A stretch of 64,000 nt of DNA, taken from Megalopta genalis. Taxonomy: Eukaryota > Arthropoda > Insecta > Hymenoptera > Halictidae. A program made the position numbers and the translations under genes. Where the stretch lies: positions 186,001 to 250,000 of the forward strand of contig NW_027476194.1 of the NCBI RefSeq assembly GCF_051020955.1, in the 5' to 3' direction. Below are positions 25,707-40,174 of this stretch, in pieces; the first letter of the stretch is position 1, and each line of letters begins with the position of its first letter. The notes under the pieces were generated by a model. The model did not search any database, was not told the origin of the DNA, and saw only the letters and a program-made list of their open reading frames with translations.

Positions 25707-26456
25707 TGCGAAGTAGAAGGTTTATCTTCAAATCCGAGCGAAACACATGATTTAGATTCAAATACTTGCGATATAAATGAAATAACTTCAAATGCAGACG
25801 AACGAAAGAGTTATTTTCAAATTAATGCGAAACACATGATTTAGCTTCAAATCAGTGCGGCGTAGAAGGCTTAGCTTCAAATCCAAGCGAAACAAATGGT
25901 ATAGATTCAGATAATTGTGATAAACATGATTTAGCTTCAAATCATGCGAAGTAGAAGGTTTATCTTCAAATCCGAGCGAAACACATGATTTAGATTCAAA
26001 TACTTGCGATATAAATGAAATAGCTTCAAATGCAGACCAAACGAACGAGTTATCTTCACATTCATGCGAAACACATGATTTAGCTTCAAATCAATGCGAG
26101 GTGGAAGGCTTAGCTTCAAATACATGAGTAACAAAAAGTTTAGCTTCAAATACTTGTGAAATACATGATTTAGCTCCAACTGCATGCGAAACAAACGAGT
26201 TAGCTTCAAATCCAAGCGAAACACGTGATTTAGCTTCAAATCAATGAGAAGTGGAATGCTTAGCTTCAAATACATGCGAATCAAATGGTTTAGCTTCAAA
26301 TACTTGTGATATACATGATATAGTTTCAACTGCATGCGAAACAAACGAATTATCTTCAAATCCAAGCGAAACACATGATTAAGTTTCAAATCAATGCGAA
26401 GTAGAAGGCTTAGCTTCAAATCCATGTGAAACACGTGATTTAGCTTCAAAACAAAT
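25707..26456 (+). repeat. Pentamers between the two copies of duplication T
   Basis: This region contains pentamers with GATATAAATGAAATAACTTC and GCAGACGAACGAAAGAG variants. They are shared with about 23,830-24,060, 28,490-28,760 and 29,410-29,470. It is a local sub-family and nothing in it is non-repeat. Confidence 0.8.
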
Positions 26457-28203
26457 GGTTTACCTTCAAATACATGTGATATACATGATTAAGCTTCAAA
26501 TGCAGGCGAAACAAACGAGTGAGCTTCAAATCCAAGCGTAACACATGATTTAACTTCAAATCAATGCGAAGTAGAAGGCTTAGCTTCAAATCCATGTGAA
26601 CTGAATGATTAAGTTTCAAATACTTGTGATATACGTAATTTAGCTTCAACTACATGCGAAACAAACGAGTTAGCGTCAAATCCAATCGAAACACATAATT
26701 TAGCTTCAAATCCATGCGAAACACATAATTCAGCATCAAATCAATGCGAAGTAGAAGGCTTAGCTTCAAATCCTTGCGAACCGAATGATTCGGCTTCAAA
26801 TGCTTGCGAATATAAGTAATATAGCTTCAACTGCATGCGAAACAGACGAGTTATCTTCAAATCCATGCGAAACACATGATTTAGCTTCAAATCAATGCGA
26901 ATTAGAAGGCTTAGCTTCAAATCCATGCGAAACGAATTATTTGGCTTCAAATACTTGCGAATATAAGTGATATAGATTCAACTGCATGTCAAACAATCGA
27001 GTTATCTTCAAATCCATGCGAATCACATGATTTACCTTCAAATCAATGCGAAGTAGAAGGATTAGCATCAAATCCATGCGAAACGCATGATTTAGCTTCA
27101 AATTCATGCGAAACACATGGCTTAGCTTAATATTCATGCGAAACAGATGGTTTAGATACAGACACTTGTGATAAACATGATTTAGCTTCAACTGCATGAG
27201 AAACAAACGAGTTAGCTACAAATACAAGCGAAACACGTGATATAGCTTCATATTAATGCGAAGGAGGAGGCTTAGCTTCAAATCCATGCGAACCGAATGA
27301 TTTGGCTTCAGTGCTTGCGAATATAAGTAATTTAGCTTCAACTGCATGCGAAACAGACGAGTTATCTTCAAATCCATGCGAAACACATGATTTAGCTTCA
27401 AATCAATGCGAATTAGAAGGCTTAGCTTCAAATCCATGCGAAACGAATTATTTGGCTTCAAATACTTGCGAATATAAGTGATATAGATTCAAGTGAATGA
27501 AATAACTTCAAATGCAGACGAACGATCGAGTTATCTTCAAATTCATGCGAAACACATGATTTAGCTTCAAATCAGTTCGACGTGGAAGGCACAGCTTCAA
27601 ATCCAAGCGAAACAAATGGTTTAGATTCAGAAACTTGTGATAAACATGATTTAGCTTCAACTGCATGCGAAACAAACGAGTTAGCTTTATATCCAAGAGA
27701 AACACATGATTTAGCTTCAAATCATTCGAAGTAGAAGGCTTAGCTTCAAATACTTGTGATATACGTGATTTAGCTTCAACTGCATGCGAAACATACGAGT
27801 TAACTTCAAATCCATGCGAAGTAGTAGGATTATCTTCAAATACATGCGAAAAGAATAGTTTAGCTTGAAATACTTGATTTATACATGTTTTACCTTCAAC
27901 TCCATGCGAAACATACGAGTTAGCTTCAAATCCAAGCGAAACACATGATTTTGCTTCAAATCAATGTGATGTAGAAGGTTTAGCTTCAAATCCAAGCAAA
28001 ACCAATGATTTAGCTTCAAATGCTTGCGATATAAGTGATATAGATTCAAATGCAGGCGAAACAAATGAGTTAGCTTCAATTCCATGCGATACACAAGATT
28101 TAGCTTCAAATCAATGCGAAGTAGAAGGCTTATCTTCAAATCCAAGCGCAACAAATGTTTTAGATTCAGATACTTGTGATAAACATGATTTAGCTTCAAA
28201 TCA
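26457..28203 (+). repeat. Large duplication T, copy 2
   Basis: This is the second copy of 24,262-25,706. It holds about 151 bp extra around 26,780-26,930 and about 150 bp extra around 27,925-28,075. At 27,265 GGAGGAGGC replaces GGAGAGGC, a 1-bp insertion. Otherwise the markers match (CATGTCAAACAATCGAG, GACGAACGATCGAGTTATC and TTCGACGTGGAAGGC for TTCGACGTAGAAGGC). Confidence 0.88.
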
Positions 28204-29734
28204 TGCGAAGTAGAAGGCTTAGCTTCAAATCCGAGCGAAACACATGATTTAGATTCAAATACTTGCGATATAAATGAAATAGCTTCAAATGCAGACCAAA
28301 CGAACGAGATATCTTCAAATTCATGCGAAACACATGATTTAGCTTCAAATCAATGCGAAGTTAAAGGCTTAGCTTCAAATACATGCGAAACAAATGATTT
28401 AGCTTCAAATACTTGCGATATAAGTGATATAGCTTCAAATGCAGGCGGAACAAACAGTTAGCTTCAAATTCATGCGAAACACATGATTTAGATTCAAATA
28501 CTTGCGATATAAATGAAATAACTTCAAATGCAGACGAACGAAAGAGTTATCTTCAAATTAATGCGAAACACATGATTTAGCTTCAAATCAGTGCGGCGTA
28601 GAAGGCTTAGCTTCAAATCCAAGCGAAACAAATGGTATAGATTCAGATAATTGTGATAAACATGATTTAGCTTCAAATCATGCGAAGTAGAAGGTTTATC
28701 TTCAAATCCGAGCGAAACACATGATTTAGATTCAAATACTTGCGATATAAATGAAATAGCTTCAAATGCAGACCAAACGAACGAGTTATCTTCAAATTCA
28801 TGCGAAACACATGATTTAGCTTCAAATCAATGCGAAGTTAAAGGTTTACCTTCAAATCCATGCGAAACAAATGATTTAGCTCCAAATACTTGCGATATAA
28901 GTGATATAGCTTCAAATGCATGCGAATCAAACAGTTCGATTCAAATTCATACGAAACACATGATTTAGCTTCAAATCAATGCGAAGTTGAAGGCTTAGCT
29001 TCAAATCCATGCGAAACAAACGAGTTAGCTTCAAATCCATGCGGAACATTTGATTTAGCTTCAAATCATGCGAAGTAGAAGGCTCAGCTTCAAATCCGAG
29101 CGAAACACATGATTTAGCTTCAAATCAATTCGAAGTAGAAGGCTTAGCTTCAAATCCATGCGAAAAGAATAGTTTAGCTTGAAATACTTGTTTTATACAT
29201 GTTTTACCTTCAACTCCATGCGAAACATACGAGTTAGCTTCAAATCCAAGCGAAACACATGAGTTTGCTTCAAATCAATGTGATGTAGAAGGTTTAGCTT
29301 CAAATCCATGCAAAACGAATGATTTAGCTTCAAATACTTGCGATATAAGTCATATAGCTTCAAATGCAGGCGGAACAAACAGTTAGCTTCAAATTCATGC
29401 GAAACACATGATTTAGATTCAAATACTTGCGATATAAATGAAATAACTTCAAATGCAGACGAACGAACGAGATATATTTAAATTCATGCGAAACACATGA
29501 TTTATCTTCAAATCAATGCGAAGTTAGAGGCTTAGCTTCAAATCCATGCGAAACAAATGATCTAGCTTCAAATACTTGCGATATAAGTGATATAGCTTCA
29601 AATGCAGGCGGAACAAACAGTTAGCTTCAAATTCATGCGAAACACATGATTTAGCTTCAAATCAATGCGACGTGAAAGGCTTAGCTTCAACTCCATGCGA
29701 AACAAACGAGTCAGCTTCAAATCCATGCGGAACA
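28204..29734 (+). repeat. Local sub-family pentamers
   Basis: This stretch contains several copies of the GCAGGCGGAACAAACAGTTAGC short monomer (near 23,783, 28,441, 29,366 and 29,604). A block with TTGTTTTATACATGTTTTACC near 29,190 matches about 25,530. It ends where the homogenised block's GACATCAATGCGATTTAG marker first appears. Confidence 0.8.
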
Positions 29735-29799
29735 TATGATTTAGCTTGACATCAATGCGATTTAGAAGGCTTATATTCGAATCCATGCGAAACAAATGG

Positions 29800-31050
29800 T
29801 TTAGCTTAAAATACCTGTGATATACATGATTTATCTTCAACTGCATGCGAAAAAAATGAGATAGCTTTAAATCCATCCGAAACAGATGATGTAGATTAAA
29901 ATCAATGCGAAGTAGAAGGCTTATTTTGAAATCCATGCGAATCAAATGGTTTAGCTTCAAATACTTGTGATGTGCATGATTTAGCTTCAAATGCAAGCGA
30001 AACGAACGAGTTAGCTTCAAATCCATGCGAAACACATGATTTTGCTTCTTATCAATGCGAAGTAGTAGGCTGATCAACGTAACCTTGCGAAACAAATGGT
30101 TTAGCTTCAAATACTTGTGATATACATGATTTAGCTTCAACAGCATGCAAAACTAACGAGTTGGCTTCAAATCCATGCGAAACACATTAGTTAGCTTCTT
30201 ATCAATGCGAAGTAGAAGGCTGATCTTCGAATCCTTGCGAAACAAATGGTTTAGCTTCAAATACTTGCGATATACATGAATAAGCTTCAACAGCATGCAA
30301 AATTAGCGAGTTGGCTTCAAATCTATGCGAAACATATAATTTAGCTTGACATCAATGCGATTTAGAAGGCTTATATTCGAATCCATGCGAAACAAATGGT
30401 TTAGCTTCAAATACCTGTGATATACATGATTTATCTTCAACTGCATGCGAAAAAAACGAGATAGCTTTAAATCCATCCGAAACAGATGATTTAGATTAAA
30501 ATCAATGCGAAGTAGAAGGCTTATTTTGAAATCCATGCGAATCAAATGGTTTAGCTTCAAATAATTGTGATATACATGATTTAGCTTCAGTTGCATGCGA
30601 AACAAACGAGTTAGCTTGAAATCCAAGCGAAACACATGATTTAGCTTCTTATCAATGCGAAGTAGAATGCTGATCTTCGAATCCTTGCGAAACAAATGGT
30701 TTAGCTTCAAATACTTGTGATGTACATCAATAAGCTTCAACAGCATGCAAAACTAGCGAGTTAGCTTCAAATCCATGCGAAACACATGATTTAGCTTGAA
30801 ATCAATGCGATTTAGAAGGCTTATCTTCGAATCCATGCGAAACAACTGGTTTAGCTTCAAATACCTGTGATATACATGATTTATCTTCAACTGCATGCGA
30901 AACAAACGAGATAGCTTTAAATCCATGCGAAACAGATGATTTAGATTAAAATCAATGCGAAGTAGAAGGTTTATTTTGAAATCCATGCGAATCAAATGGT
31001 TTAGCTTCAAATAATTGTGATATACATGATTTAGCTTCAACTGCATTACG
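29800..31050 (+). repeat. 1,351-bp-offset duplication, copy 1
   Basis: This segment matches 31,151-32,400 at offset 1,351 bp (nine pentamers plus 1). The marker CATGCGAAAAAAATGAG lies near 29,844 and 31,195, and the junction CATTACGAAACAAACTAG near 31,044 and 32,395. Confidence 0.86.
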
Positions 31051-31150
31051 AAACAAACTAGTTAGCTTCAAATTCAAGAGAAACACATGATTCAGTTTCA
31101 AATAAAAGCGAAGTAGATGGCATTGCATCAAATCCATGCGAATCAAATGG

Positions 31151-32400
31151 TTTAGCTTCAAATACCTGTGATATACATGATTTATCTTCAACTGCATGCG
31201 AAAAAAATGAGATAGCTTTAAATCCATCCGAAACAGATGATTTAGATTAAAATCAATGCGAAGTAGAAGGCTTATTTTGAAATCCATGCGAATCAAATGG
31301 TTTAGCTTCAAATACTTGTGATGTGCATGATTTAGCTTCAAATGCAAGCGAAACGAACGAGTTAGCTTCAAATCCATGCGAAACACACGATTTTGCTTCT
31401 TATCAATGCGAAGTAGAAGGCTGATCTACGTAACCTTGCGAAACAAATGGTTTAGCTTCAAATACTTGTGATATACATGATTTAGCTTCAACAGCATGCA
31501 AAACTAACGAGTTAGCTTCAAATCCATGCGAAACACATGAGTTAGCTTCTTATCAATGCGAAGTAGAAGGCTGATCTTCGAATCCTTGCGAAACAAATGG
31601 TTTAGCTTCAAATACTTGTGATATACATGAATAAGCTTCAACAGCATGCAAAATTAGCGAGTTGGCTTCAAATCTATGCGAAACATATGATTTAGCTTGA
31701 CATCAATGCGATTTAGAAGGCTTATATTCGAATCCATGCGAAACAAATGGTTTAGCTTCAAATACCTGTGATATACATGATTTATCTTCAACTGCATGCG
31801 AAAAAAACGAGATAGCTTTAAATCCATCCGAAACAGATGATTTAGATTAAAATCAATGCGAAGTAGAAGGCTTATTTTGAAATCCATGCGAATCAAATGG
31901 TTTAGCTTCAAATAATTGTGATATAGATGATTTAGCTTCAGTTGCATGCGAAACAAACGAGTTAGCTTGAAATCCAAGCGAAACACATGATTTAGCTTCT
32001 TATCAATGCGAAGTAGAAGGCTGATCTTCGAATCCTTGCGAAACAAATGGCTTAGCTTCAAATACTTGTGATGTACATGAATAAGCTTCAACAGCATGCA
32101 AAACTAGCGAGTTAGCTTCAAATCCATGCGAAACACATGATTTAGCTTGAAATCAATGCGATTTAGAAGGCTTATCTTCGAATCCATGCGAAACAACTGG
32201 TTTAGCTTCAAATACCTGTAATATACATGATTTATCTTCAACTGCATGCGAAACAAACGAGATAGCTTTAAATCCATGCGAAACAGATGATTTAGATTAA
32301 AATCAATGCGAAGTAGAAGGCTTATTTTGAAATCCATGCGAATCAAATGGTTTAGCTTCAAATAATTGTGATATACATGATTTAGCTTCAACTGCATTAC
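31151..32400 (+). repeat. 1,351-bp-offset duplication, copy 2
   Basis: This is the copy of 29,800-31,050. Both copies are followed directly by AGTTAGCTTCAAATTCAAG, the entry point of the 449-bp HOR. Confidence 0.86.
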
Positions 32401-33299
32401 GAAACAAACTAGTTAGCTTCAAATTCAAGAGAAACACATGATTCAGTTTCAAATAAAAGCGAAGTAGATGGCATTGCATCAAATCCATGCGAATCAAATG
32501 GTTGAGCTTCAAATACTTGGGATATACATGATTCAGCTTCAACTGCATGCGTAACAAACGAGTTAGCTTCAAATCTATGCGAAACACATGATTTAGCTTC
32601 AAATTCATTCCAAACACATTGTTTAGCCTGATATTCGTGCGAAACAAATGGTTCAGCTTCAAATACTTGTGACATACATGATATAGCTTCAACTGCATGT
32701 GAAACGAAAGTGTTAGCTTCAAATTCAAGAGAAACACATGATTCAGTTTCAAATAAAAGCGAAGTAGATGGCATAGCATCAAATCCATGCGAATCAAATG
32801 GTTTAGCTTCAAATACTTGTGATATACATGAATTAGCTTCAACTGCATGCGATACAAACGATTAGCTTCAAATCCATGCGAAACATATGATTTAACTTCA
32901 AGTCAATGCGAAGTAGAAGGCTGATCTTCGAATCCACGCGAAACAAATGGATTAGCTTCAAATACTTGTGATATACATGATTTATCTTCTACTGCATGCG
33001 AAACAAACGAGATAGCTTTAAATCTATCCGAAACAGATGATTTAGATTAAAATCAATGCGAAGTAGAAGGCTTACCTTGAAATCCATGCGAATCAAATGG
33101 TTTAGCTTCAAATAATTGTGATATACATGATTTAGCTTCAATTGCATGCGAAACGAACGAGTTAGCTTCAAATCCATGCGAAACACATGATTTTGCTTCT
33201 TATCAATGCGAAGTAGAATGCTGATCTTCGTAACCTTGCGAAACAAATTGTTTAGCTTCAAATACTTGTGATATACATGATTTAGCTTCAACAGCATGC

Positions 33300-35548
33300 A
33301 AAACTAACGAGTTAGCTTCAAATCCATGCGAAACACATGAGTTAGCTTCTTATCAATGCGAAGTAGAAGGCTGATCTTCGAATCCTTGCGAAACAAATGG
33401 TTTAGCTTCAAATACCTGTGATATAGATGATTTATCTTCAACTGCATGCGAAACAAACGAGATAGCATTAAATCCATGCGAAACAGATGATTTAGATTAA
33501 AATCAATGCGAAGTAGAAGGCTTATTTTGAAATCCATGCGAATCAAATGGTTTAGCTTCAAATAATTGTGATATACATGATTTAGCTTCAGTTGCATGCG
33601 AAACAAACGAGTTAGCTTCAAATCCATTCGAAACACATGATTTAGCTTCAAATCAATGCGAAGTAGAAGGCTTATCTTCAAATCCATGCGAAACAAGTGG
33701 TTCAGATTCAAATACTTGTGATGTGCATGATTTAGCTTCAAATGCAATCGAAACGAACGAGTTAGCTTCAAATCCATGCGAAACACATGATTTTGCTTCT
33801 TATCAATGCGAAGTAGAAGGCTGATCTTCGAATCCTTGCGAAACAAATGGTTTAGCTCCAAATACTTGTGATGTACATGAATAAGCTTCAACAGCATGCA
33901 AAACTAGCGAGTTAGCTTCAAATCCATGCGAAACTCATGATTTAGCTTGAAATCAATGCGATTTAGAAGGCTTATCTTCGAATCCATGCGAAACAACTGG
34001 TTTAGCTTCAAATACCTGTGATATACATGATTTATCTTCAACTCCATGCGAAACAAACGAGATAGCTTTAAATCCATGCGAAACAGATGATTTAGATTAA
34101 AATCAATGCGAAGTAGAAGGCTTATTTTGAAATCCATGCGAATCAAATGGTTTAGCTTCAAATAATTGTGATATACATGATTTAGCTTCAACTGCATTAC
34201 GAAACAAACTAGTTAGCTTCAAATTCAAGAGAAACACATGATTCAGTTTCAAATAAAAGCGAAGTAGATGGCATTGCATCAAATCCATGCGAATCAAATG
34301 GTTTAGCTGCGAATACTTGTGATATACATGATTTAGCTTCAACTCCATGCGATACAAACGATTAGCTTCAAATGCATGCGAAACACATGATTTAGATTAA
34401 AATCAATGCGAAGTAGAAGGCTTATCTTCAAATCCATGCGAATCAAATGGTTGAGCTTCAAATACTTGGGATATACATGATTCAGCTTCAACTGCATGCG
34501 TAACAAATGAGTTAGCTTCAAATCTATGCGAAACACATGATTTAGCTTCAAATTCATTCCAAACACATTGTTTAGCCTGATATTCCTGCGAAACAAATGG
34601 TTCAGCTTCAAATACTTGTGACATACATGATATAGCTTCAACTGCATGTGAAACGAAAGTGTTAGCTTCAAATTCAAGAGAAACACATGATTCAGTTTCA
34701 AATAAAAGCGAAGTAGATGGCATAGCATCAAATCCATGCGAATCAAATGGTTTAGCTTCAAATACTTGTGATATACATGAATTAGCTTCAACTGCATGCG
34801 ATACAAACGATTAGCTTCAAATCCATGCGAAACATATGATTTAACTTCAAATCAATGCGAAGTAGAAGGCTGATCTTCGAATCCACGCGAAACAAATGGA
34901 TTAGCTTCAAATACTTGTGATATACATGATTTATCTTCAACTGCATGCGAAACAAACGAGATAGCTTTAAATCTATCCGAAACAGATGATTTAGATTAAA
35001 ATCAATGCGAAGTAGAAGGCTTACCTTGAAATCCATGCGAATCAAATGGTTTAGCTTCAAATAATTGTGATATACATGATTTAGCTTCAATTGCATGCGA
35101 AACGAACGAGTTAGCTTCAAATCCATGCGAAACACATGAGTTAGCTTCTTATCAATGCGAAGTAGAAGGCTGATCTTCGAATCCTTGCGAAACAAATTGT
35201 TTAGCTTCAAATACTTGTGATATACATGAATAAGCTTCAACAGCATGCAAAATTAGCGAGTTAGCTTCAAATCTATGCGAAACATATGATTTAGCTTGAC
35301 ATCAATGCGATTTAGAAGGCTTATATTCGAATCCATGCGAAACAAATGGTTTAGCTTCAAATAATTGTGATATACATGATTTAGCTTCAGTTGCATGCGA
35401 AACAAACGAGTTAGCTTGAAATCCAAGCGAAACACATGATTTAGCTTCTTATCAATGCGAAGTAGAAGGCTGATCTTCGAATCCACGCGAAACAAATGGT
35501 TTAGCTTCAAATAATTGTGATGTACATGAATAAGCTTCAACAGCATGC
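33300..35548 (+). repeat. 2,249-bp tandem HOR, copy 1
   Basis: This unit is fifteen pentamers minus one base. Matching features at offset 2,249 bp include the ACTAGCGAGTTAGC junctions near 33,902 and 36,151, and the CATTACGAAACAAACTAG junctions near 34,195 and 36,444. It includes an embedded 449-bp HOR (about 34,214-34,800). Similarity to copy 2 is strong to about 34,930 and then becomes mosaic. Confidence 0.85.
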
Positions 35549-37179
35549 AAAACTAGCGAGTTAGCTTCAAATCCATGCGAAACACATGATTTAGCTTGAA
35601 ATCAATGCGATTTAGAAGGCTTATCTTCGAATCCATGCGAAACAACTGGTTTAGCTTCAAATACCTGTGATATACATGATTTATCTTCAACTGCATGCGA
35701 AACAAACGAGATAGCTTTAAATCCATGCGAAACAGATGATTTAGATTAAAATCAATGCGAAGTAGAAGGCTTATTTTGAAATCCATGCGAATCAAATGGT
35801 TTAGCTTCAAATAATTGTGATATACATGATTTAGCTTCAATTGCATGCGAAACAAACGAGTTAGCTTCAAATCCATTCGAAACACATGATTTAGCTTCAA
35901 ATCAATGCGAAGTAGAAGGCTTATCTTCAAATCCATGCGAAACAAGTGGTTCAGCTTCAAATACTTGTGATGTGCATGATTTAGCTTCAAATGCAATCGA
36001 AACGAACGAGTTAGCTTCAAATCCATGCGAAACACATGATTTTGCTTCTTATCAATGCGAAGTAGAAGGCTGATCTTCGAATCCTTGCGAAACAAATGGT
36101 TTAGCTCCAAATACTTGTGATGTACATGAATAAGCTTCAACAGCATGCAAAACTAGCGAGTTAGCTTCAAATCCATGCGAAACACATGATTTAGCTTGAA
36201 ATCAATGCGATTTAGAAGGCTTATCTTCGAATCCATGTGAAACAACTGGTTTAGCTTCAAATACCTGTGATATACATGATTTATCTTCAACTCCTTGCGA
36301 AACAAACGAGATAGCTTTAAATCCATGCGAAACAGATGATTTAGATTAAAATCAATGCGAAGTAGAAGGCTTATTTTGAAATCCATGCGAATCAAATGGT
36401 TTAGCTTCAAATAATTGTGATATACATGATTTAGCTTCAACTGCATTACGAAACAAACTAGTTAGCTTCAAATTCAAGAGAAACACATGATTCAGTTTCA
36501 AATAAAAGCGAAGTAGATGGCATTGCATCAAATCCATGCGAATCAAATGGTTTAGCTGCGAATACTTGTGATATACATGATTTAGCTTCAACTCCATGCG
36601 ATACAAACGATTAGCTCCAAATGCATGCGAAACACATGATTTAGATTAAAATCAATGCGAAGTAGAAGGCTTATCTTCAAATCCATGCGAATCAAATGGT
36701 TGAGCTTCAAATACTTGGGATATACATGATTCAGCTTCAACTGCATGCGTAACAAATGAGATAGCTTCAAATCTATGCGAAACACATGATTTAGCTTCAA
36801 ATTCATTCCAAACACATGGTTTAGCCTGATATTCGTGCGAAACAAATGGTTCAGCTTCAAATACTTGTGACATACATGATTTAGCTTCAACTGCATGTGA
36901 AACGAACGTGTTAGCTTCAAATTCAAGAGAAACACATGATTCAGTTTCAAATAAAAGCGAAGTAGATGGCATAGCATCAAATCCATGCGAATCAAATGGT
37001 TTAGCTTCAAATACTTGTGATATACATGATTTAGCTTCAACTGCATGCGATACAAACGATTGGCTTCAAATCCATGCGAAACATATGTTTTAACTTCAAA
37101 TCAATGCGAAGTAGAAGGCTGATCTTCGAATCCACGCGAAACAAATGGATTAGCTTCAAATACTTGTGATATACATAAT
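35549..37179 (+). repeat. 2,249-bp tandem HOR, copy 2
   Basis: This is the second copy of 33,300-34,930 within the tandem pair. Small differences include CTCCTTGCGAAAC near 36,290 for CTCCATGCGAAAC. The right edge is blurred where it merges into the 1,200-bp HOR. Confidence 0.83.
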
Positions 37180-37249
37180 TTATATTCAACTGCATGCGAA
37201 ACAAACGAGATAGCTTTAAATCCATCCGAAACAGATGATTTAGATTAAA

Positions 37250-38449
37250 ATCATTGCGAAGTAGAAGGCTTATTTTGAAATCCATGCGAATCAAATGGTT
37301 TAGCTTCAAATACTTGTGATGTGCATGATTTAGCTTCAAATGCAAGCGAAACGAACGAGTTAGCTTCAAATCCATGCGAAACACATGATTTTGCTTCTTA
37401 TCAATGCGAAGTAGAAGGCTGAACTTCGTATCCTTGCGAAACAAATGGTTTAGCTTCAAATACTTGTAATATACATGATTTAGCTTCAAGAGCATGCAAA
37501 ACTAACGAGTTAGCTTCAAATCCATGCGAAACACATGAGTTAGCTTCTTATCAATGCGAAGTAGAAGGCTGATCTTTGAATCCTTGCGAAACAAATGGTT
37601 TAGCTTCAAATACTTGTGATATACATGAATAAGCTTCAACAGCATGCAAAATTAGCGAGTTAGCTTCAAATCTATGCGAAACATACGATTTAGCTTGACA
37701 TCAATGCGATTTAGAAGGCTTATATTCGAATCCATGCGAAACAAATGGTTTAGCTTCAAATACCTGTGATATACATGATTTATCTTCAACTGCATGCGGA
37801 AAAAATGAGATAGCTGTAAATCCATCCGAAACAGATGATTTAGATTAAAATCAATGCGAAGTAGAAGGCTTATTTTGAAATCCATGCGAATCAAATGGTT
37901 TAGCTTCAAATACTTGTGATGTGCATGATTTAGCTTCAAATGCAAGCGAAACGAACGAGTTAGCTTCAAATCCATGCGAAACACACGATTTTGCTTCTTA
38001 TCAATGCGAAGTAGAAGGCTGATCTACGTAACCTTGCGAAACAAATGGTTTAGCTTCAAATACTTGTGATATACATGATTTAGCTTCAACAGCATGCAAA
38101 ACTAACGAGTTAGCTTCAAATCCATGCGAAACACATGAGTTAGCTTCTTATCAATGCGAAGTAGAAGGCTGATCTTCGAATCCTTGCGAAACAAATGGTT
38201 TAGCTACAAATACTTGTGATATACATGAATAAGCTTCAACAGCATGCAAAATTAGCGAGTTGGCTTCAAATCTATGCGAAACATATGATTTAGCTTGACA
38301 TCAATGCGATTTAGAAGGCTTATATTCGAATCCATGCGAAACAAATGGTTTAGCTTCAAATACCTGTGATATACATGATTTATCTTCAACTGCATGCGAA
38401 AAAAACGAGATAGCTTTAAATCCATCCGAAACAGATGATTTAGATTAAA
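37250..38449 (+). repeat. 1,200-bp HOR, copy 1
   Basis: This is exactly eight pentamers with no net indel. Private variants GGCTGAACTTCGTATCC, CTTGTAATATACATG and TTCAAGAGCATGC (near 37,418-37,490) recur 1,200 bp later, showing a recent duplication. Within it, the marker CATGAATAAGC recurs every 600 bp. Confidence 0.92.
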
Positions 38450-39649
38450 ATCAATGCGAAGTAGAAGGCTTATTTTGAAATCCATGCGAATCAAATGGTT
38501 TAGCTTCAAATACTTGTGATGTGCATGATTTAGCTTCAAATGCAAGCGAAACGAACGAGTTAGCTTCAAATCCATGCGAAACACATGATTTTGCTTCTTA
38601 TCAATGCGAAGTAGAAGGCTGAACTTCGTATCCTTGCGAAACAAATGGTTTAGCTTCAAATACTTGTAATATACATGATTTAGCTTCAAGAGCATGCAAA
38701 ACTAACGAGTTAGCTTCAAATCCATGCGAAACACATGAGTTAGCTTCTTATCAATGCGAAGTAGAAGGCTGATCTTTGAATCCTTGCGAAACAAATGGTT
38801 TAGCTTCAAATACTTGTGATATACATGAATAAGCTTCAACAGCATGCAAAATTAGCGAGTTAGCTTCAAATCTATGCGAAACATACGATTTAGCTTGACA
38901 TCAATGCGATTTAGAAGGCTTATATTCGAATCCATGCGAAACAAATGGTTTAGTTTCAAATACCTGTGATATACATGATTTATCTTCAACTGCATGCGAA
39001 AAAAATGAGATAGCTTTAAATCCATCCGAAACAGATGATTTAGATTAAAATCAATGCGAAGTAGAAGGCTTATTTTGAAATCCATGCGAATCAAATGGTT
39101 TAGCTTCAAATACTTGTGATGTGCATGATTTAGCTTCAAATGCAAGCGAAACGAACGAGTTAGCTTCAAATCCATGCGAAACACACGATTTTGCTTCTTA
39201 TCAATGCGAAGTAGAAGGCTGATCTACGTAACCTTGCGAAACAAATGGTTTAGCTTCAAATACTTGTGATATACATGATTTAGCTTCAACAGCATGCAAA
39301 ACTAACGAGTTAGCTTCAAATCCATGCGAAACACATGAGTTAGCTTCTTATCAATGCGAAGTAGAAGGCTGATCTTCGAATCCTTGCGAAACAAATGGTT
39401 TAGCTTCAAATACTTGTGATATACATGAATAAGCTTCAACAGCATGCAAAATTAGCGAGTTAGCTTCAAATCTATGCGAAACATATGATTTAGCTTGACA
39501 TCAATGCGATTTAGAAGGCTTATATTCGAATCCATGCGAAACAAATGGTTTAGCTTCAAATACCTGTGATATACATGATTTATCTGCAACTGCATGCGAA
39601 AAAGACGAGATAGCTTTAAATCCATCCGAAACAGATGATTTAGATTAAA
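38450..39649 (+). repeat. 1,200-bp HOR, copy 2
   Basis: This is the second copy of the preceding block. The CATGAATAAGC marker falls at 37,624, 38,224, 38,824 and 39,424 across both copies, an exact 600-bp lattice. Confidence 0.92.
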
Positions 39650-40174
39650 ATCAATGCGAAGTAGAAGGCTTATTTTGAAATCCATGCGAATCAAATGGTT
39701 TAGCTTCAAATAATTGTGATATACATGATTTAGCTTCAATTGCATGCGAAACAAACGAGTTAGCTTGAAATCCAAGCGAAACAAATGATTTAGCTTCAAA
39801 TCAATGCGAAGTAGAAGGCTTATCTTCAAATCCATTGCGAAACAAGTGGTTCAGCTTCAAATACTTGTGATGTGCACGATTTAGCTTCAAATGCAAGCGA
39901 AACGAACGAGTTAGCTTCAAATCCACGCGAAACACATGATTTTGCTTCTTATCAATGCGAAGTAGAAGGCTGATCTTCGTATCCTTGCGAAACAAATGGT
40001 TTAGCTTCAAATACTTGTGATATACATGATTTAACTTCAACAGCATGCAAAACTAACGAGTTAGCTTCAAATCCATGCGAAACACATGAGTTAGCTTCTT
40101 ATCAATGCGAAGTAGAAGGCTGATCTTCGAATCCTTGCGAAACAAATGGTTTAGCTTCAAATACTTGTGATATA
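39424..40174 (+). repeat. 751-bp HOR, copy 1
   Basis: This is five pentamers plus one base. The extra base is a T in ATCCATTGCGAAACAAG near 39,830. The unit is bounded by the CATGAATAAGC marker. It overlaps the end of the 1,200-bp HOR, so the two tandem structures share a boundary unit. Confidence 0.92.
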
